50,465 bases of DNA from Bacteroidales bacterium (GCA_028282785.1 JANQHE010000043.1:1-50465), one strand, 5' to 3'. Positions 36,201 through 44,077 are shown, counted from the stretch's first letter. A program made the numbers and translations. The notes: generated by a model not told the origin, from the sequence alone.

Positions 36201-37765
36201 AGAATGATGCTTATGGCAGAATAAGAACAAATGAAGAGGATGGGGCATATTGGGCAAAATTTGAGATCCTTAAAGTAAAATTTGAAACACCCGAAAAGGA
36301 TAAGCAACCAAAAACCAAACGTAACCAGGTAATGCTTTTTGGTAACGTGTTAAACGGAGAATTCAAATGTTTTATCTACCAATGCCAAACCAATTTGTGT
36401 GATGGAAAGTATTGGATTATTCTTGATTTAAATCCTGAGAATGTTGAGTTTATCCGTTCTGTAAATCCAAAACCTAGGATTCAGGAAAATGAATTGTTGC
36501 TAACTGCAACGGTTGACGAAGATGGTGTTTTAAAGGCTGATTTGGATAAAGAATTTCAGATGCAAACAACAGAAGCTACAGGTAAGTACTTTGTAACACT
36601 TGAAGTTATGACACACGAACCCGAATTATACCCAATTGAAAATGAAGTGCCAAAATTGGAAAAAGGTCAGCGGTTGGTTGAGGGCAATATTTGGGTTGAT
36701 AAATATACAGGCGAAATTAAGTTTGACCCGAAAAAGAACCGTGAGGACCACCGCCACCATGCCATTGATGCTATAACTATTGCTTTAACCGAGCAAGGAT
36801 ATTTACAGCGATTAAGTACTTATAATGCCCAACGCAAAGAAAAGCAAAGGGAAAAATTAGATAGCACCGAAAAATTTCCGGAACCATGGGACGGCTTCCA
36901 TAAGGATGTTAGAAAAGTTATTGTTGAAATTCTTGTTTCACATAAAAAGAATAATAAAACGCTTACAAAAAATAAGAAAGGCTTTGGTGTTCGAGGGCAG
37001 TTACATAAAGAAAATGTGTTTGGTAAACGGCAAGCTCCAGGGCAAGAACTGGGATTTCACAGACGTACCAAAATTACCGAACTTAAGAACAATAAACATG
37101 TTGGGAAGGTAGTTGACGATACCATTCGTAATTTAATTGAAAATCATTTACGGGATAATTTTAATATTGAAGTAAATAATCCTAATGGATATTCAATACC
37201 TAACGATGCTTTCTTTAGAGATGGGAAATGGCAGATTTTCTTGCCAAACAAGAATGGTGAAAAGGTTCCTGTCAAAAAAGTTAGGATAAATGAGGTGCTT
37301 GGGAATGCTGCTCAATTAAAATCTGATTTAAACCAATTCGTAAATCCACGAAACAACCATCATGTATTAATTTACAAAGGTCATGATGGTAATTTGAAAG
37401 AGGAAGTTGTTCAGTTTTGGACAGTAGTGGAACGAAAACAACAAGGAGAGGGAATTTATCAACTTCCGGCTGATGGGGAAGCTATTGTGACCACACTTGA
37501 GATTAATGATATGTTTGTGCTTGGCTTAAGCAATGATGAGTTTGAATTGAATAAAAATAATTCGGCTTTTTTGAGTGGATATTTATATCGGGTTCAAAAA
37601 TTTACATCTGGAGATTATTACTTCAGATTTCACTTAGCATCAACAGTAAATAATGATACAGAACGGATTTATATTAAGAATTTTCTTGAAGGAAAAACTG
37701 GTTGGAAAACCTATAATCCAATTAAAGTAAAAATAAACATCCTTGGTCAAATTGAAAAAATATAA
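33215..37765 (+). CDS. cas9: CRISPR-associated endonuclease Cas9, type II-C
   Basis: RNA-guided DNA nuclease of 1516 residues. RuvC-I: KILGLDLGTNSIGWAVVD with catalytic Asp8. Arg-rich bridge helix at about 53-79 (RTDKRQMRRQFYRKRLRKIK). RuvC-II: IKVEMGRDLR with Glu666. HNH: IQIEHIIPFS with His752, and NKTLCEANFNREKS after it. RuvC-III: DHRHHAIDAI with His1182 and Asp1185. All nuclease residues are present, so it should be active. The segment between the HNH/linker (LRHLWGLN, about 868) and RuvC-III is about 310 residues long and contains four G-x-Y-W/F repeats about 55 residues apart (Gly955, 1010, 1064, 1123). The start is the only ATG before the GLDLGT motif. No csn2 or cas4 is present, which fits II-C. 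Confidence 0.98.
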   Translation: MGKILGLDLGTNSIGWAVVDTNLQKILNTGVRIFPEGVIDKGKGEKEKSKNSSRTDKRQMRRQFYRKRLRKIKLLQVLIEQQMCPLKLSELAQWKNWDRTKKTEGRKFPSSEEFDSWIKLNPYSLREKALEEELSLHELGRIFYHFIQRRGFLSNRKGNDESTIFTKGKPDENILPINETKEKIGDQSLGKYLKSISYKDGFPYKTITDESGKEVRVRGRYTVRDMYVDEFEKIWQVQSQFLEIDKKEVKAKRIRELKGTLTGKRNQKKIEYLKNKFGTENVEIRTASRGITKVVTTEKLSLKEFLAGKIEKVENEAGEKKLQFKSNESVLFWQRPLRSQKGLLANCRFEDNLPVIKENGDFLLKPNGEIQTRSKKPCPFSHPEFELFRAYQFINNISYGKHNKLTPEQKENVLELINKNDKNFDFSKIPDTLKLTYEKFNYGDKQKVAGNPTIKALKPLFAKDVWENNYEEIWHCFYFYENDDKLFEKLKKDFDFKKSIASVRKVKLKEGYANVSLKAIRNILPFLKKGYKFDRAVILGGVKNAFGRRWEYFKEFHDDIEKEILSILREDNKEGEAIEKIKEHLASPVFNYGFTKSDPHFLHLYHHSQEVETQEELSSEIPEVENLRNPIVQQGLHETRRLVNFLIKKYQKEFGDDFHFDQIKVEMGRDLRNNKDSRQEMSFRIRENETKNDEARGRLAEYGLQPSRENIQKYLMFKEIEDRAGKAQCPYTGKIISVSNLLGRDNTIQIEHIIPFSVSLDDSFGNKTLCEANFNREKSEKTPYQFYKKNPNSDLWGVSSWEAVEERAFRLLPYRKAKKFTAKREFEKSDFIERQLNDSRYIAKKSVELLLHVCKDVRVMPGQLTAELRHLWGLNNILQPVRNLDKQSYDVDDKLSIPHYVVTNDNGEVLSIRRKQNERPETEASEILATGYVDKQKFTSKYFKIDMETPGLPNGKYWAKLNVSESIQVIPKFLEKPETDENSIVFKGKIEKGFFKNDAYGRIRTNEEDGAYWAKFEILKVKFETPEKDKQPKTKRNQVMLFGNVLNGEFKCFIYQCQTNLCDGKYWIILDLNPENVEFIRSVNPKPRIQENELLLTATVDEDGVLKADLDKEFQMQTTEATGKYFVTLEVMTHEPELYPIENEVPKLEKGQRLVEGNIWVDKYTGEIKFDPKKNREDHRHHAIDAITIALTEQGYLQRLSTYNAQRKEKQREKLDSTEKFPEPWDGFHKDVRKVIVEILVSHKKNNKTLTKNKKGFGVRGQLHKENVFGKRQAPGQELGFHRRTKITELKNNKHVGKVVDDTIRNLIENHLRDNFNIEVNNPNGYSIPNDAFFRDGKWQIFLPNKNGEKVPVKKVRINEVLGNAAQLKSDLNQFVNPRNNHHVLIYKGHDGNLKEEVVQFWTVVERKQQGEGIYQLPADGEAIVTTLEINDMFVLGLSNDEFELNKNNSAFLSGYLYRVQKFTSGDYYFRFHLASTVNNDTERIYIKNFLEGKTGWKTYNPIKVKINILGQIEKI

Positions 37766-37785
37766 CTAAAAGTGTAATGGTCTTG

Positions 37786-37804
37786 GTGTGTTTTTAAAAC
37801 ACAC
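37786..37804. repeat. Perfect 9-bp palindrome between cas9 and the RAYT gene
   Basis: GTGTGTTTT-T-AAAACACAC lies 21 bp after the cas9 stop. It could weaken read-through from cas9 or be a transposase-related structure; its T run is too short for a certain terminator. Confidence 0.5.
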
Positions 37805-37823
37805 GAAACTGAAAACTAAAAGT

Positions 37824-38471
37824 ATGAAATTTGAAAAAGGCTACATATACCACATCTACAATCAAGGGAATAATCGCCAAAGAATATTTTTTAACAGGGA
37901 GAATTATTTATTTTTTCTTAAAAAGATAAAAACACACATTACTCCTTATGCAGATATTTTGGCATGGTGTTTAATGCCTAATCATTTTCATTTAATGGCG
38001 TTGGTTAGTGAACTAAGTTTACCGTTGAATAAACTAAGTATGTCTTCTAAATACATTAATTCTAGCGAGGGTGTCGCTCAAAGCGAACCCCTCGCTAATA
38101 GAACACTAAACCAATCAATAGGTATTATGTTGCGATCATATACTAACGCAATAAATAAACAAGAGAATTTTACCGGATCATTATTTCGTAGAACTACTAA
38201 AGCTGAATGTATTAACTGCCCTAATGGGATAGCTCCATCGTTTTATAATACCGAATTTGCAACAAAGATTTTGGTAAGTAATCCCGAAATTCAATATCCA
38301 CAAGTATGTTTTGAATACATACATAAGAATCCTGTAAATGCAGGATTGGTAAAAGAAGAAACAGAATGGGAGTTTTCATCGGCTCAAGATTATGCAGGTA
38401 TTCGAAAAGGAAACCTTGTAAATAGAAGAATTGCACAAGAGTTTGTAATTATAGCGAGAGATTCGCTTTAA
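37824..38471 (+). CDS. REP-associated tyrosine transposase (RAYT, Y1 family)
   Basis: Single-strand DNA transposase-like HUH nuclease of 215 residues. The start is the ATG of MKFEKGYIYHIYNQGNNRQ; a GTG 36 bp upstream lies in a palindrome and is rejected. Motifs: N-terminal YHIYNQGNNRQRIFF, the HUH pair in CLMPNHFHLM (about 54-63), catalytic Tyr in MLRSYTNAINK (about 103), and the C-terminal YIHKNPVNAGLV (about 165). RAYTs process REP palindromes, and two such palindromes are present here, one within this gene (38063-38097, read through as GVAQSEPLA) and one over its stop. It separates cas9 from cas1, a position normally without a gene. Confidence 0.88.
   Translation: MKFEKGYIYHIYNQGNNRQRIFFNRENYLFFLKKIKTHITPYADILAWCLMPNHFHLMALVSELSLPLNKLSMSSKYINSSEGVAQSEPLANRTLNQSIGIMLRSYTNAINKQENFTGSLFRRTTKAECINCPNGIAPSFYNTEFATKILVSNPEIQYPQVCFEYIHKNPVNAGLVKEETEWEFSSAQDYAGIRKGNLVNRRIAQEFVIIARDSL
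38063..38097. repeat. REP-like palindrome inside the RAYT gene
   Basis: TAGCGAGGGTGTCGCT, loop CAA, AGCGAACCCCTCGCTA: 16-bp arms with two mismatches. The right arm AGCGAACCCCTCGCT is identical to that of the copy at the gene's end. The insertion is read in frame and lies between the HUH motif and the catalytic Tyr. Confidence 0.85.
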
Positions 38472-38485
38472 GCGAACCCCTCGCT
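38453..38485. repeat. REP-like palindrome overlapping the RAYT stop codon
   Basis: AGCGAGAGATTCGCT pairs with AGCGAACCCCTCGCT (two mismatches). The TAA stop lies at the loop. It ends 17 bp before cas1 and may affect expression of cas1 and cas2. Confidence 0.85.
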
Positions 38486-38501
38486 CATAAAAGAAATAGA
38501 A

Positions 38502-39395
38502 ATGTTAAAACGAACATTATATTTTACCAAACCGAGCCACTTAACGGTTAAAGACAAACAATTGGTGGTTTCGTTAAAAGGGGAGGATGAAGCTAAAACC
38601 GTTCCTGTTGAGGATATAGGGTTTATGGTTATTGAAAATATGCAGCTTACATTAAGTACACCACTTATTGAAAAGTTAATGGATAATAATGTGGCGGTAA
38701 TTTTTTGCAATAGCAAACATCATCCACAGTCTATGTTATTGAATATGGAGGGTAATCATATGCAGGCTGAAATATACCGTCAGCAGGCTAATGCATCGGA
38801 ACCACTTAAGAAAAATCTATGGAAACAAACTATTATAACAAAAATTGAAAACCAGTCGAAAGTACTACAGAAAGCTACAGGGAACCCGGCATCATTGCCT
38901 TCATTGGCAAAACAGGTAAAAAGTGGCGACAGCGACAACCGGGAAGGAATGGCTGCCCGTATTTACTGGAAAAACCTTTTTGGGAAGGATTTTATTCGGG
39001 ACAGGTATGGCGAATGGCCCAATGCACTGCTTAATTATGGTTATATTGTTTTAAGGGCAGCAATGGCCAGGGCTTTGGTAGGGTCGGGGTTATTGCCTTC
39101 TTTTGGGATCTTTCACCGGAACCGTTTTAATGCCTTTTGCCTTGCCGATGATATGATGGAACCTTACAGGCCAATGGTTGATTTGTTGGTTTTTGACCTC
39201 TACCAAAAATATCCTGATATGGAAGTACTGGAAAAAGAAATAAAAGCAGAAATGCTTCAGTTGCTTTCTGCAGATGTTCAAATGAAAGAAAGTACAAGGC
39301 CACTCATGATTGCTTTAACCCAGACATCGGCATCATTGGCAGCTTGTTTTAAAGGAGAAAAAAAAAATCTTGAATTTGGATATGTAATAACATGA
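38502..39395 (+). CDS. cas1: CRISPR integrase Cas1, type II
   Basis: Metal-dependent DNA integrase that, with Cas2, inserts new spacers. It has 297 residues, normal for type II. The active site is readable: Glu148 in NREGMAARIYW, His205 in GIFHRNRFNAF, and Asp216/217 in CLADDMMEPYRP. The stop overlaps the cas2 start by 4 bp (ATGA), so the two are co-translated. A REP-like palindrome lies just upstream. Confidence 0.97.
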   Translation: MLKRTLYFTKPSHLTVKDKQLVVSLKGEDEAKTVPVEDIGFMVIENMQLTLSTPLIEKLMDNNVAVIFCNSKHHPQSMLLNMEGNHMQAEIYRQQANASEPLKKNLWKQTIITKIENQSKVLQKATGNPASLPSLAKQVKSGDSDNREGMAARIYWKNLFGKDFIRDRYGEWPNALLNYGYIVLRAAMARALVGSGLLPSFGIFHRNRFNAFCLADDMMEPYRPMVDLLVFDLYQKYPDMEVLEKEIKAEMLQLLSADVQMKESTRPLMIALTQTSASLAACFKGEKKNLEFGYVIT

Positions 39396-39733
39396 TAGAA
39401 CAAAACCGTTTAAATGCATATCATATTATGTGGTTGTTTGTATTTTTCGATTTACCAACCAATACCAAAAAAGAGCGTAAAGCTGCAGCACGTTTCCGAA
39501 AGGACCTGGTGCAAGACGGTTTTACCATGATGCAATACTCGGTTTATGTCAGGCATTGTGCAAGCAAAGAAAGTGGCGAGGTGCATGTTAAACGAGTTAA
39601 ATCCGGTATTCCTGAAAAAGGACAGGTAAGCATACTGAGCATAACAGATAAACAATATGGCAATATTATAAATTACTGGGGAATTAAAGAAAAACCGCTG
39701 CCCGAAGGGCCAAAACAGCTGGAGATATTTTGA
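39392..39733 (+). CDS. cas2: CRISPR-associated protein Cas2
   Basis: Small dimeric ferredoxin-fold protein that forms the adaptation complex with Cas1. It has 113 residues, with the type II form of the N-terminal strand LFVFFDLPTNTKKERKAAARFRKDL (Asp at about 20), SVYVRHCASKE, and a C-terminal KEKPLPEGPKQLEIF tail. It lies 211 bp before the first repeat, so its downstream region is the leader. Confidence 0.95.
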   Translation: MIEQNRLNAYHIMWLFVFFDLPTNTKKERKAAARFRKDLVQDGFTMMQYSVYVRHCASKESGEVHVKRVKSGIPEKGQVSILSITDKQYGNIINYWGIKEKPLPEGPKQLEIF

Positions 39734-39821
39734 TTTATTGTAGCATTATAAAATCTTGCATTACCACAATAGAATATTAAAAAAGTTCTTTGATATACTG
39801 AAAAAAAATAGTAAACCATGT

Positions 39822-39850
39822 TTTGATTTTTAATTAGAATTGTAAATTTG
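39822..39850 (+). promoter_or_regulatory. CRISPR leader with candidate promoter
   Basis: In the 211-bp A/T-rich gap between cas2 and the array, TTTG (39822-39825) and TAAATTTG (39843-39850) resemble the phylum's promoter (spacing 17 nt). This gives rightward transcription starting about 90 nt before the first repeat, in agreement with the degenerate repeat at the far end. Confidence 0.45.
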
Positions 39851-39944
39851 TATAAAAATCACTTCCTGTGGAATGGCTTCAGTTAAAATTCTGATCCTAA
39901 AATATGGGGAAAATTCAGGAATAACAGGTCAAATAATAGCCCAG

Positions 39945-40236
39945 GTTGTGGTTTGATGTAAATTCAAGAAGAGACAAAACAAGACCAAACGGGCGGGGAA
40001 CCTGACTTGGTTGTGGTTTGATGTAAATTCAAGAAGAGACAAAACTTTAAAGATTAAAGCTTTGTAACTACTTAAGTTGTGGTTTGATGTAAATTCAAGA
40101 AGAGACAAAACTTTATCGTATTTAGTACCATAAAAATCGGTGTTGTGGTTTGATGTAAATTCAAGAAGAGACAAAACTTTAATAAAGCCGTAAATCCTTC
40201 TTTGGTAGTTGTGGTTTGATGTAAATTCAAGAAGAG
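39945..40236 (+). CRISPR. CRISPR array, 36-nt repeats, four spacers
   Basis: Full 36-nt repeats, beginning GTTGTGGTTTGATGTAAATT and ending GAGACAAAAC, start at 39945, 40010, 40076 and 40142. A fifth at 40208 keeps only its first 29 bases and then diverges, marking the leader-distal end. Spacers are 29, 30, 30 and 30 nt. The repeat start matches the tracrRNA anti-repeat, so crRNAs are read on the plus strand. A further partial match (ATGGTTTGAT, 40265) may be a decayed repeat. Spacers 2, 3 and 4 all begin with TTTA; spacer 1 does not. Confidence 0.97.
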
Positions 40237-40385
40237 TATAATAGAAGGTGAAGTTGAGAACAATGATGGTTTGATAGGATTTTAAGTAGGGTAATGGATT
40301 AATTTTTAACAAAAAATTATAAAAATGCATTTGTAAGCAACTATTATTGAATTTCCTACATCATTTATTATGTTTACTAAAAAAT

Positions 40386-40934
40386 ATGTACATGGAATTA
40401 GAATCTACACGACTTGAACTAAAAGAAATATCATTCGACGACCTGGAAAATTTGCATGAGTTGCATTCAACTCCCGAGGTAGATGAATTTAATACGCTTG
40501 GCATACCAAAAGATATCGAGGCAACCCGTAAATTAATTAAACCAATGATCGAGGCTAAGGATAAAAATCCAAGAGGCGCTTATCATTGGAAAATTGTTTT
40601 GAAAGATTCTGGCGAATTTATAGGTTTATCCGGCTTGATACTTTCCAATGATAAATTTAAACTTGGTGAAATTTATTATAAATTTTTGCCGCGTTTCTGG
40701 AGAAACGGATATGCTACAGAGACTGCAAAAACTATTATTGCTTGTGGTTTTGATCATTTTAAACTTCACAAGGTTGAAGCCGGAGTAGCTACAGAGAATG
40801 TAAATTCTATTAAAGTGTTGGAAAAACTTGGAATGACAAGGGAAGGTTTGCGACGAAAAATATTACCTATCCGTGGTAAATGGGTTGATAATTACCATTA
40901 CGCCATTATTGAGGATGATCCAAGGGGTTACTAA
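40386..40934 (+). CDS. GNAT acetyltransferase, RimJ/RimL type
   Basis: A 182-residue GNAT protein, start taken at ATG-TAC-ATG (MYMELESTRLELKEI). An upstream ATG would prepend 13 hydrophobic residues. ELESTRLELKEISFDDLENLHELHS is the typical RimJ/L opening. YKFLPRFWRNGYATETAKTII carries the acetyl-CoA loop (R-N-G-Y-A), and VEAGVATENVNSIKVLEKLGMTREG closes the fold. It may acetylate a protein N-terminus or an antibiotic-like amine. It lies just outside the CRISPR array and next to the IS element. Confidence 0.85.
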   Translation: MYMELESTRLELKEISFDDLENLHELHSTPEVDEFNTLGIPKDIEATRKLIKPMIEAKDKNPRGAYHWKIVLKDSGEFIGLSGLILSNDKFKLGEIYYKFLPRFWRNGYATETAKTIIACGFDHFKLHKVEAGVATENVNSIKVLEKLGMTREGLRRKILPIRGKWVDNYHYAIIEDDPRGY

Positions 40935-41206
40935 AAAAATAGGCTGCCTATAAGACCAATGTCAATAAGATAAGCAATTCTAATTTCATCATTTATGATT
41001 GATTAATCGACATTCATTATTTTAAGGTATAATTTAAGAATGTTGATTAATGATTTTCGACCTTTTTGTTTGGTCAGGTGGGTTGCAGATTTACATTTTT
41101 AGGATATTTTGCACATTTAACAGAGTTTGACTGATTTTAGGATATAGTTCTCCCCTTCACAAAAGATGTGTTACAAAAGATAATATGTAGCTTTTTATTT
41201 AATTTG

Positions 41207-42502
41207 TTATAATGTCAAGTAGCATTTATAGTACCTTTTTCGTTTGTCTTTTTTTCTTTCAAAACTTCTGTTTGGCCTTATAGGTAATAGATTTGAAAGG
41301 AACATTTGTATAATTTTTTCTATTAGTTCTATAATGTTTGGCCTTGTAAAAAGTAATGCGATTGTTTCTTTTACCTTAGCAATTGCAGTAGTCATATTAA
41401 TTTGGTATTTATATTTTGTTTTCTTATCAATTTTATCATCTAAACCAGAAGATAAAATAGAAGTAAGATTACCCATTAAAATATTTGCATAAAAATCCTG
41501 GTATATTGCAGTAGTTGATTTCCCTGAGAAATTTTCAAGTTGCAACCTGTGCTTATCTTTCTTGTAGGATTCTTCTACACCCCATCTTAGGTGATAAAGC
41601 TTTTTAAAAACATGGTGTGGGTATTTCTCTTTATCCAATAAAGATGTAATTAACACTTCTTTTTCTCCTGAACAAAGCTCTACACGAATAAACCTGCATC
41701 TTATAGACTCAGCAATTATACCTTGTTTTTTGTATTTTCTTTTTAATTCATCGCCTGGTTTTATTTCTGAAATTATCTCTTTTTCGTCACTTTCAACAAG
41801 GCTTTTTGCAATATTCCAATTAGATACTGCAACTCGTGCACAAAAATGGCTTCCTGAAATAAGGGTGTTCCTAAATAAATCAAAAGAAGGGTACCCCCTG
41901 TCATACAAAGTTAAATCTCCTTTGCCACAAAATTCAAGATGTTGGCTGGCTAAGGTATGTTCTCCAATTTTACGCTTGACTAATTTTGCATCAATACTTA
42001 ACTTGTTAAGAACATCATAGGCTTTAGATATTCGTGCCAGTACTATGGTTTTGTTCATAAAGTTTGAAGTATATTCACCAAACATATCAATTGTTTCTTT
42101 GGTTTTAGGTAATTGAACTTCAGAACCATCAATTGCTATTAATCTAAATCCATTCCACTTTTTCACATGGTAATTCGAATAAAAATGAAAAATGCAATCA
42201 TCATTTAACTCTGCAAAAGCATCAGGATTTATTTTCATCCTTGCCTGTGAAAAAGCACCCTGGCTGGCAAATTGCGTTGATAACTCTTGTTGCTTATACA
42301 ACTTAAAGAATCTGTCTAATTCTCTTTGGATAGAGCTTTGAATAGAAGAAATAATAAATAGCGAAAGGGATTTAAAGGTAAAGCTTCTTTTCCTGGTAAA
42401 ATCTGATGGTTTAGTTTTATATTTTGATATAAAATCAGGATTTGTTAGTTTTTTGTCCAGTAAATCAATGAGTTTGGCATGATTTTTAAATTTTTGTCAC
42501 AT
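41207..42502 (-). pseudogene. IS4-family transposase with nonsense codon 2
   Basis: A DDE transposase. From the apparent ATG (42502-42500) the second codon is TGA, after which the frame is open to the stop at 41207: QKFKNHAKLIDLLDKKLTNP..., a typical IS4 N-terminus. Catalytic parts are intact: IAIDGSEVQLP (first Asp), LTLYDRGYPSFDLF (second Asp) and YHLRWGVEESYKKDK (YREK motif with Glu). CGA to TGA is the simplest explanation. A downstream TTG (42301) could start a 364-residue product lacking ~65 N-terminal residues. It is probably inactive unless the stop is read through or an internal start is used. Confidence 0.8.
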
Positions 42503-42573
42503 CTTGGGATAATTTGCTTAAATTTGTCATAATAGTATATTTAATACGTGAAACATACTTAAATATACTAATT

Positions 42574-42604
42574 AACCTGCTAAATAACAAATGTTTAGCA
42601 GGTT
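42574..42604. repeat. 11-bp hairpin near the right IS end
   Basis: AACCTGCTAAA (42574-42584) pairs perfectly with TTTAGCAGGTT (42594-42604). It lies between the transposase start and the right terminal repeat and could block transcription entering the element. Confidence 0.75.
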
Positions 42605-42741
42605 ATATTTTCTTAACTTATTGACATTGGACGGCTAGGCAGGTCGACCGGTGACACTGAAAATCTCGCTTCATACCCTAAGACCGTTAAGGGTAAATTT
42701 TACGGAAACATCGGGATAACTTAATTTAAATTTAATAATCT

Positions 42742-43380
42742 ATGCAATTAACAGGTGGACAAAAAAACAAATGGATACGCTTAAAAAAGGAACTATTGAA
42801 ACGACCTCTTTTAATTACAATTCTACCTTATAATAAAGACATTTTATACCAATATTTGACAAATACTTTTCCTGAAAAAGAAATAATCGAAAGGGTTGAC
42901 TCAATCCTTTTAAAGAAAAGAAGTGAATTATGTGATACTTTGAGAGAAGAACTATCTATTGTTGTTCCGTATAGAGAAGCCCCCCATTATTCCAAATTGA
43001 TAGGAATTAGCGATACGATAATTAGAAATATTATTGATGACAAGTTAAAAACACCTGTTTCTTTTGACACTATTTTGAAAATTGAAGTATATCTTCATCT
43101 GATTAGTAATTATGAAATTTCAGAATTAAATAAAAGTTTACTGAAACCATACTTAGATAATGTATTCTGTGATTTGTCAAATAAGTTAAGGAAAGTGTCA
43201 GAAGAAATATTTTTACTTTCATCAAGAATTGATTCATTAAAACATAAATTGATTGAAAGAGATATTTATGGAGATGTAAGCCAAGAAAGAAGCTTAGTGC
43301 AAAATTATTTAAATTATAACTTGAAAGAACATGCGAAAGCTGTTGAGAATTTCCACTTCTTCATTGATAGGTTTAAGTAA
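42742..43380 (+). CDS. Hypothetical protein with a possible HTH segment
   Basis: A 212-residue protein that I cannot assign. Residues ~84-122 (YSKLIGISDTIIRNIIDDKL and KTPVSFDTILKIEVYLHLI) look like the turn and recognition helix of an XRE-type helix-turn-helix. The rest is helical, with a coiled-coil-like tail (LRKVSEEIFLLSSRIDSLKHKLIE). There is no membrane segment. It is the first gene of the same-strand accessory array and is followed 10 bp after its stop by a structured repeat beginning CCTAAC. Confidence 0.55.
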   Translation: MQLTGGQKNKWIRLKKELLKRPLLITILPYNKDILYQYLTNTFPEKEIIERVDSILLKKRSELCDTLREELSIVVPYREAPHYSKLIGISDTIIRNIIDDKLKTPVSFDTILKIEVYLHLISNYEISELNKSLLKPYLDNVFCDLSNKLRKVSEEIFLLSSRIDSLKHKLIERDIYGDVSQERSLVQNYLNYNLKEHAKAVENFHFFIDRFK

Positions 43381-43387
43381 AATCAAC

Positions 43388-43524
43388 CCCTAACAGCGGG
43401 TCAGCATCAATGCGGATGTTTGGTGGGTTCTTGTAGTTTTGCTATATTTGTTTCAATGTTCAACGGGTGACCGTGAAACGTGGCGCAAACCCGCACGATA
43501 CGCTATTCGAGGACTGTTGTGCAT
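43388..43524 (+). repeat. attC-like structured repeat with internal promoter (copy B)
   Basis: It starts CCTAACAGCGGGT just after the preceding gene and ends ACTGTTGTGCATAA just before the next. GCGGGT (43396) pairs with ACCCGC (43489), and AACAG (43392) with CTGTT (43514). Inside, TTTG (43419-43422), 20 nt, TATATTTG (43443-43450) is a near-ideal outward promoter. The right half (GCAAACCCGCACG...GTTGTGCATAA) is clearly related to the element at 48962-49128. Confidence 0.65.
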
Positions 43525-43539
43525 AATTATGACCAAAAA

Positions 43540-44001
43540 ATGAACATTCTGACAAGAAAAAATTATAAAATAAAAATAATTCTATTTATAGCATTTATTG
43601 GTGTAACAACAATTATTTATTCATTATTACAAAAGCATGATAAAATATCAACTTTTAATACCGGACAAGCAGAAATAACCATAATAGATTTAAACAACAG
43701 TAGTGAAATTGATTATTTGCTGTTTATAGGATTGTTTTTGTTAATGCTTTCGTTGTTATTGTTTTTGATGAAGCATTTTGCTCAATCCGATAATGTTGTT
43801 GCGGAAAAAAATAACTTGACTCAAAGAGAAAGCGAGATTTTAACATTAATAAAAAAAGGATATTCAAATAAGGAAATATCAAACGAATTATTCATTAGTG
43901 TTAATACTGTTAAAACACATATCAATAATATCTTTAAAAAGGAAAAAGTTGCCAAAAGAGACAATTTAATTCAAAATAAAACTGAAAATAACCGGGACTA
44001 A
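43540..44001 (+). CDS. Membrane-anchored LuxR-type HTH protein
   Basis: A 153-residue protein with two transmembrane helices (~10-30 and ~60-80) flanking a short extracytoplasmic loop, then a LuxR/GerE DNA-binding domain: LTQRESEILTLIKKGYSNKE and ISNELFISVNTVKTHINNIFKK at about 94-135. The start is the ATG of MNILTRKNYK; a GTG at 43480 falls inside the upstream repeat. It may be a one-component membrane sensor. The internal promoter of the upstream repeat points at it. The secreted protease gene follows 76 bp later. Confidence 0.78.
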   Translation: MNILTRKNYKIKIILFIAFIGVTTIIYSLLQKHDKISTFNTGQAEITIIDLNNSSEIDYLLFIGLFLLMLSLLLFLMKHFAQSDNVVAEKNNLTQRESEILTLIKKGYSNKEISNELFISVNTVKTHINNIFKKEKVAKRDNLIQNKTENNRD

Positions 44002-44077
44002 TACCAAAATACAACCTTCCTTATCAAATATAACCAGCAATTTATATTTATTTTGTGCCTTAGTTTAAATTTTTAAA

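Larger units (their letters stand above)
40956..42630 (-). mobile_element. IS4-type insertion sequence, about 1.67 kb
   Basis: Bounded by 19-bp inverted repeats with one mismatch: CCAATGTCAATAAGATAAG (40956-40974) and CTTAACTTATTGACATTGG (42612-42630). It contains one transposase on the minus strand. Hairpins lie just inside both ends (41000-41053 on the left, 42574-42604 on the right). No target-site duplication could be seen in the ten bases on either side, so the exact ends are provisional. A solo copy of the right end is at 289-307. Confidence 0.7.

Noticed and set aside
40262-40295. Degenerate repeat beyond the array as a second anti-repeat (tracrRNA)
   Set aside because: A minus-strand RNA from it would run into the array with no room for nexus and terminator. 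The locus upstream of cas9 fits far better.
39929-40330. Reading frames across the CRISPR array
   Set aside because: They encode the repeat translated over and over and are artefacts of the array.
43480-43539. GTG start for the LuxR-type gene at 43480
   Set aside because: It lies inside the structured repeat, and the 20 added residues are polar and unrelated to the family. The ATG at 43540 directly precedes the first membrane helix.
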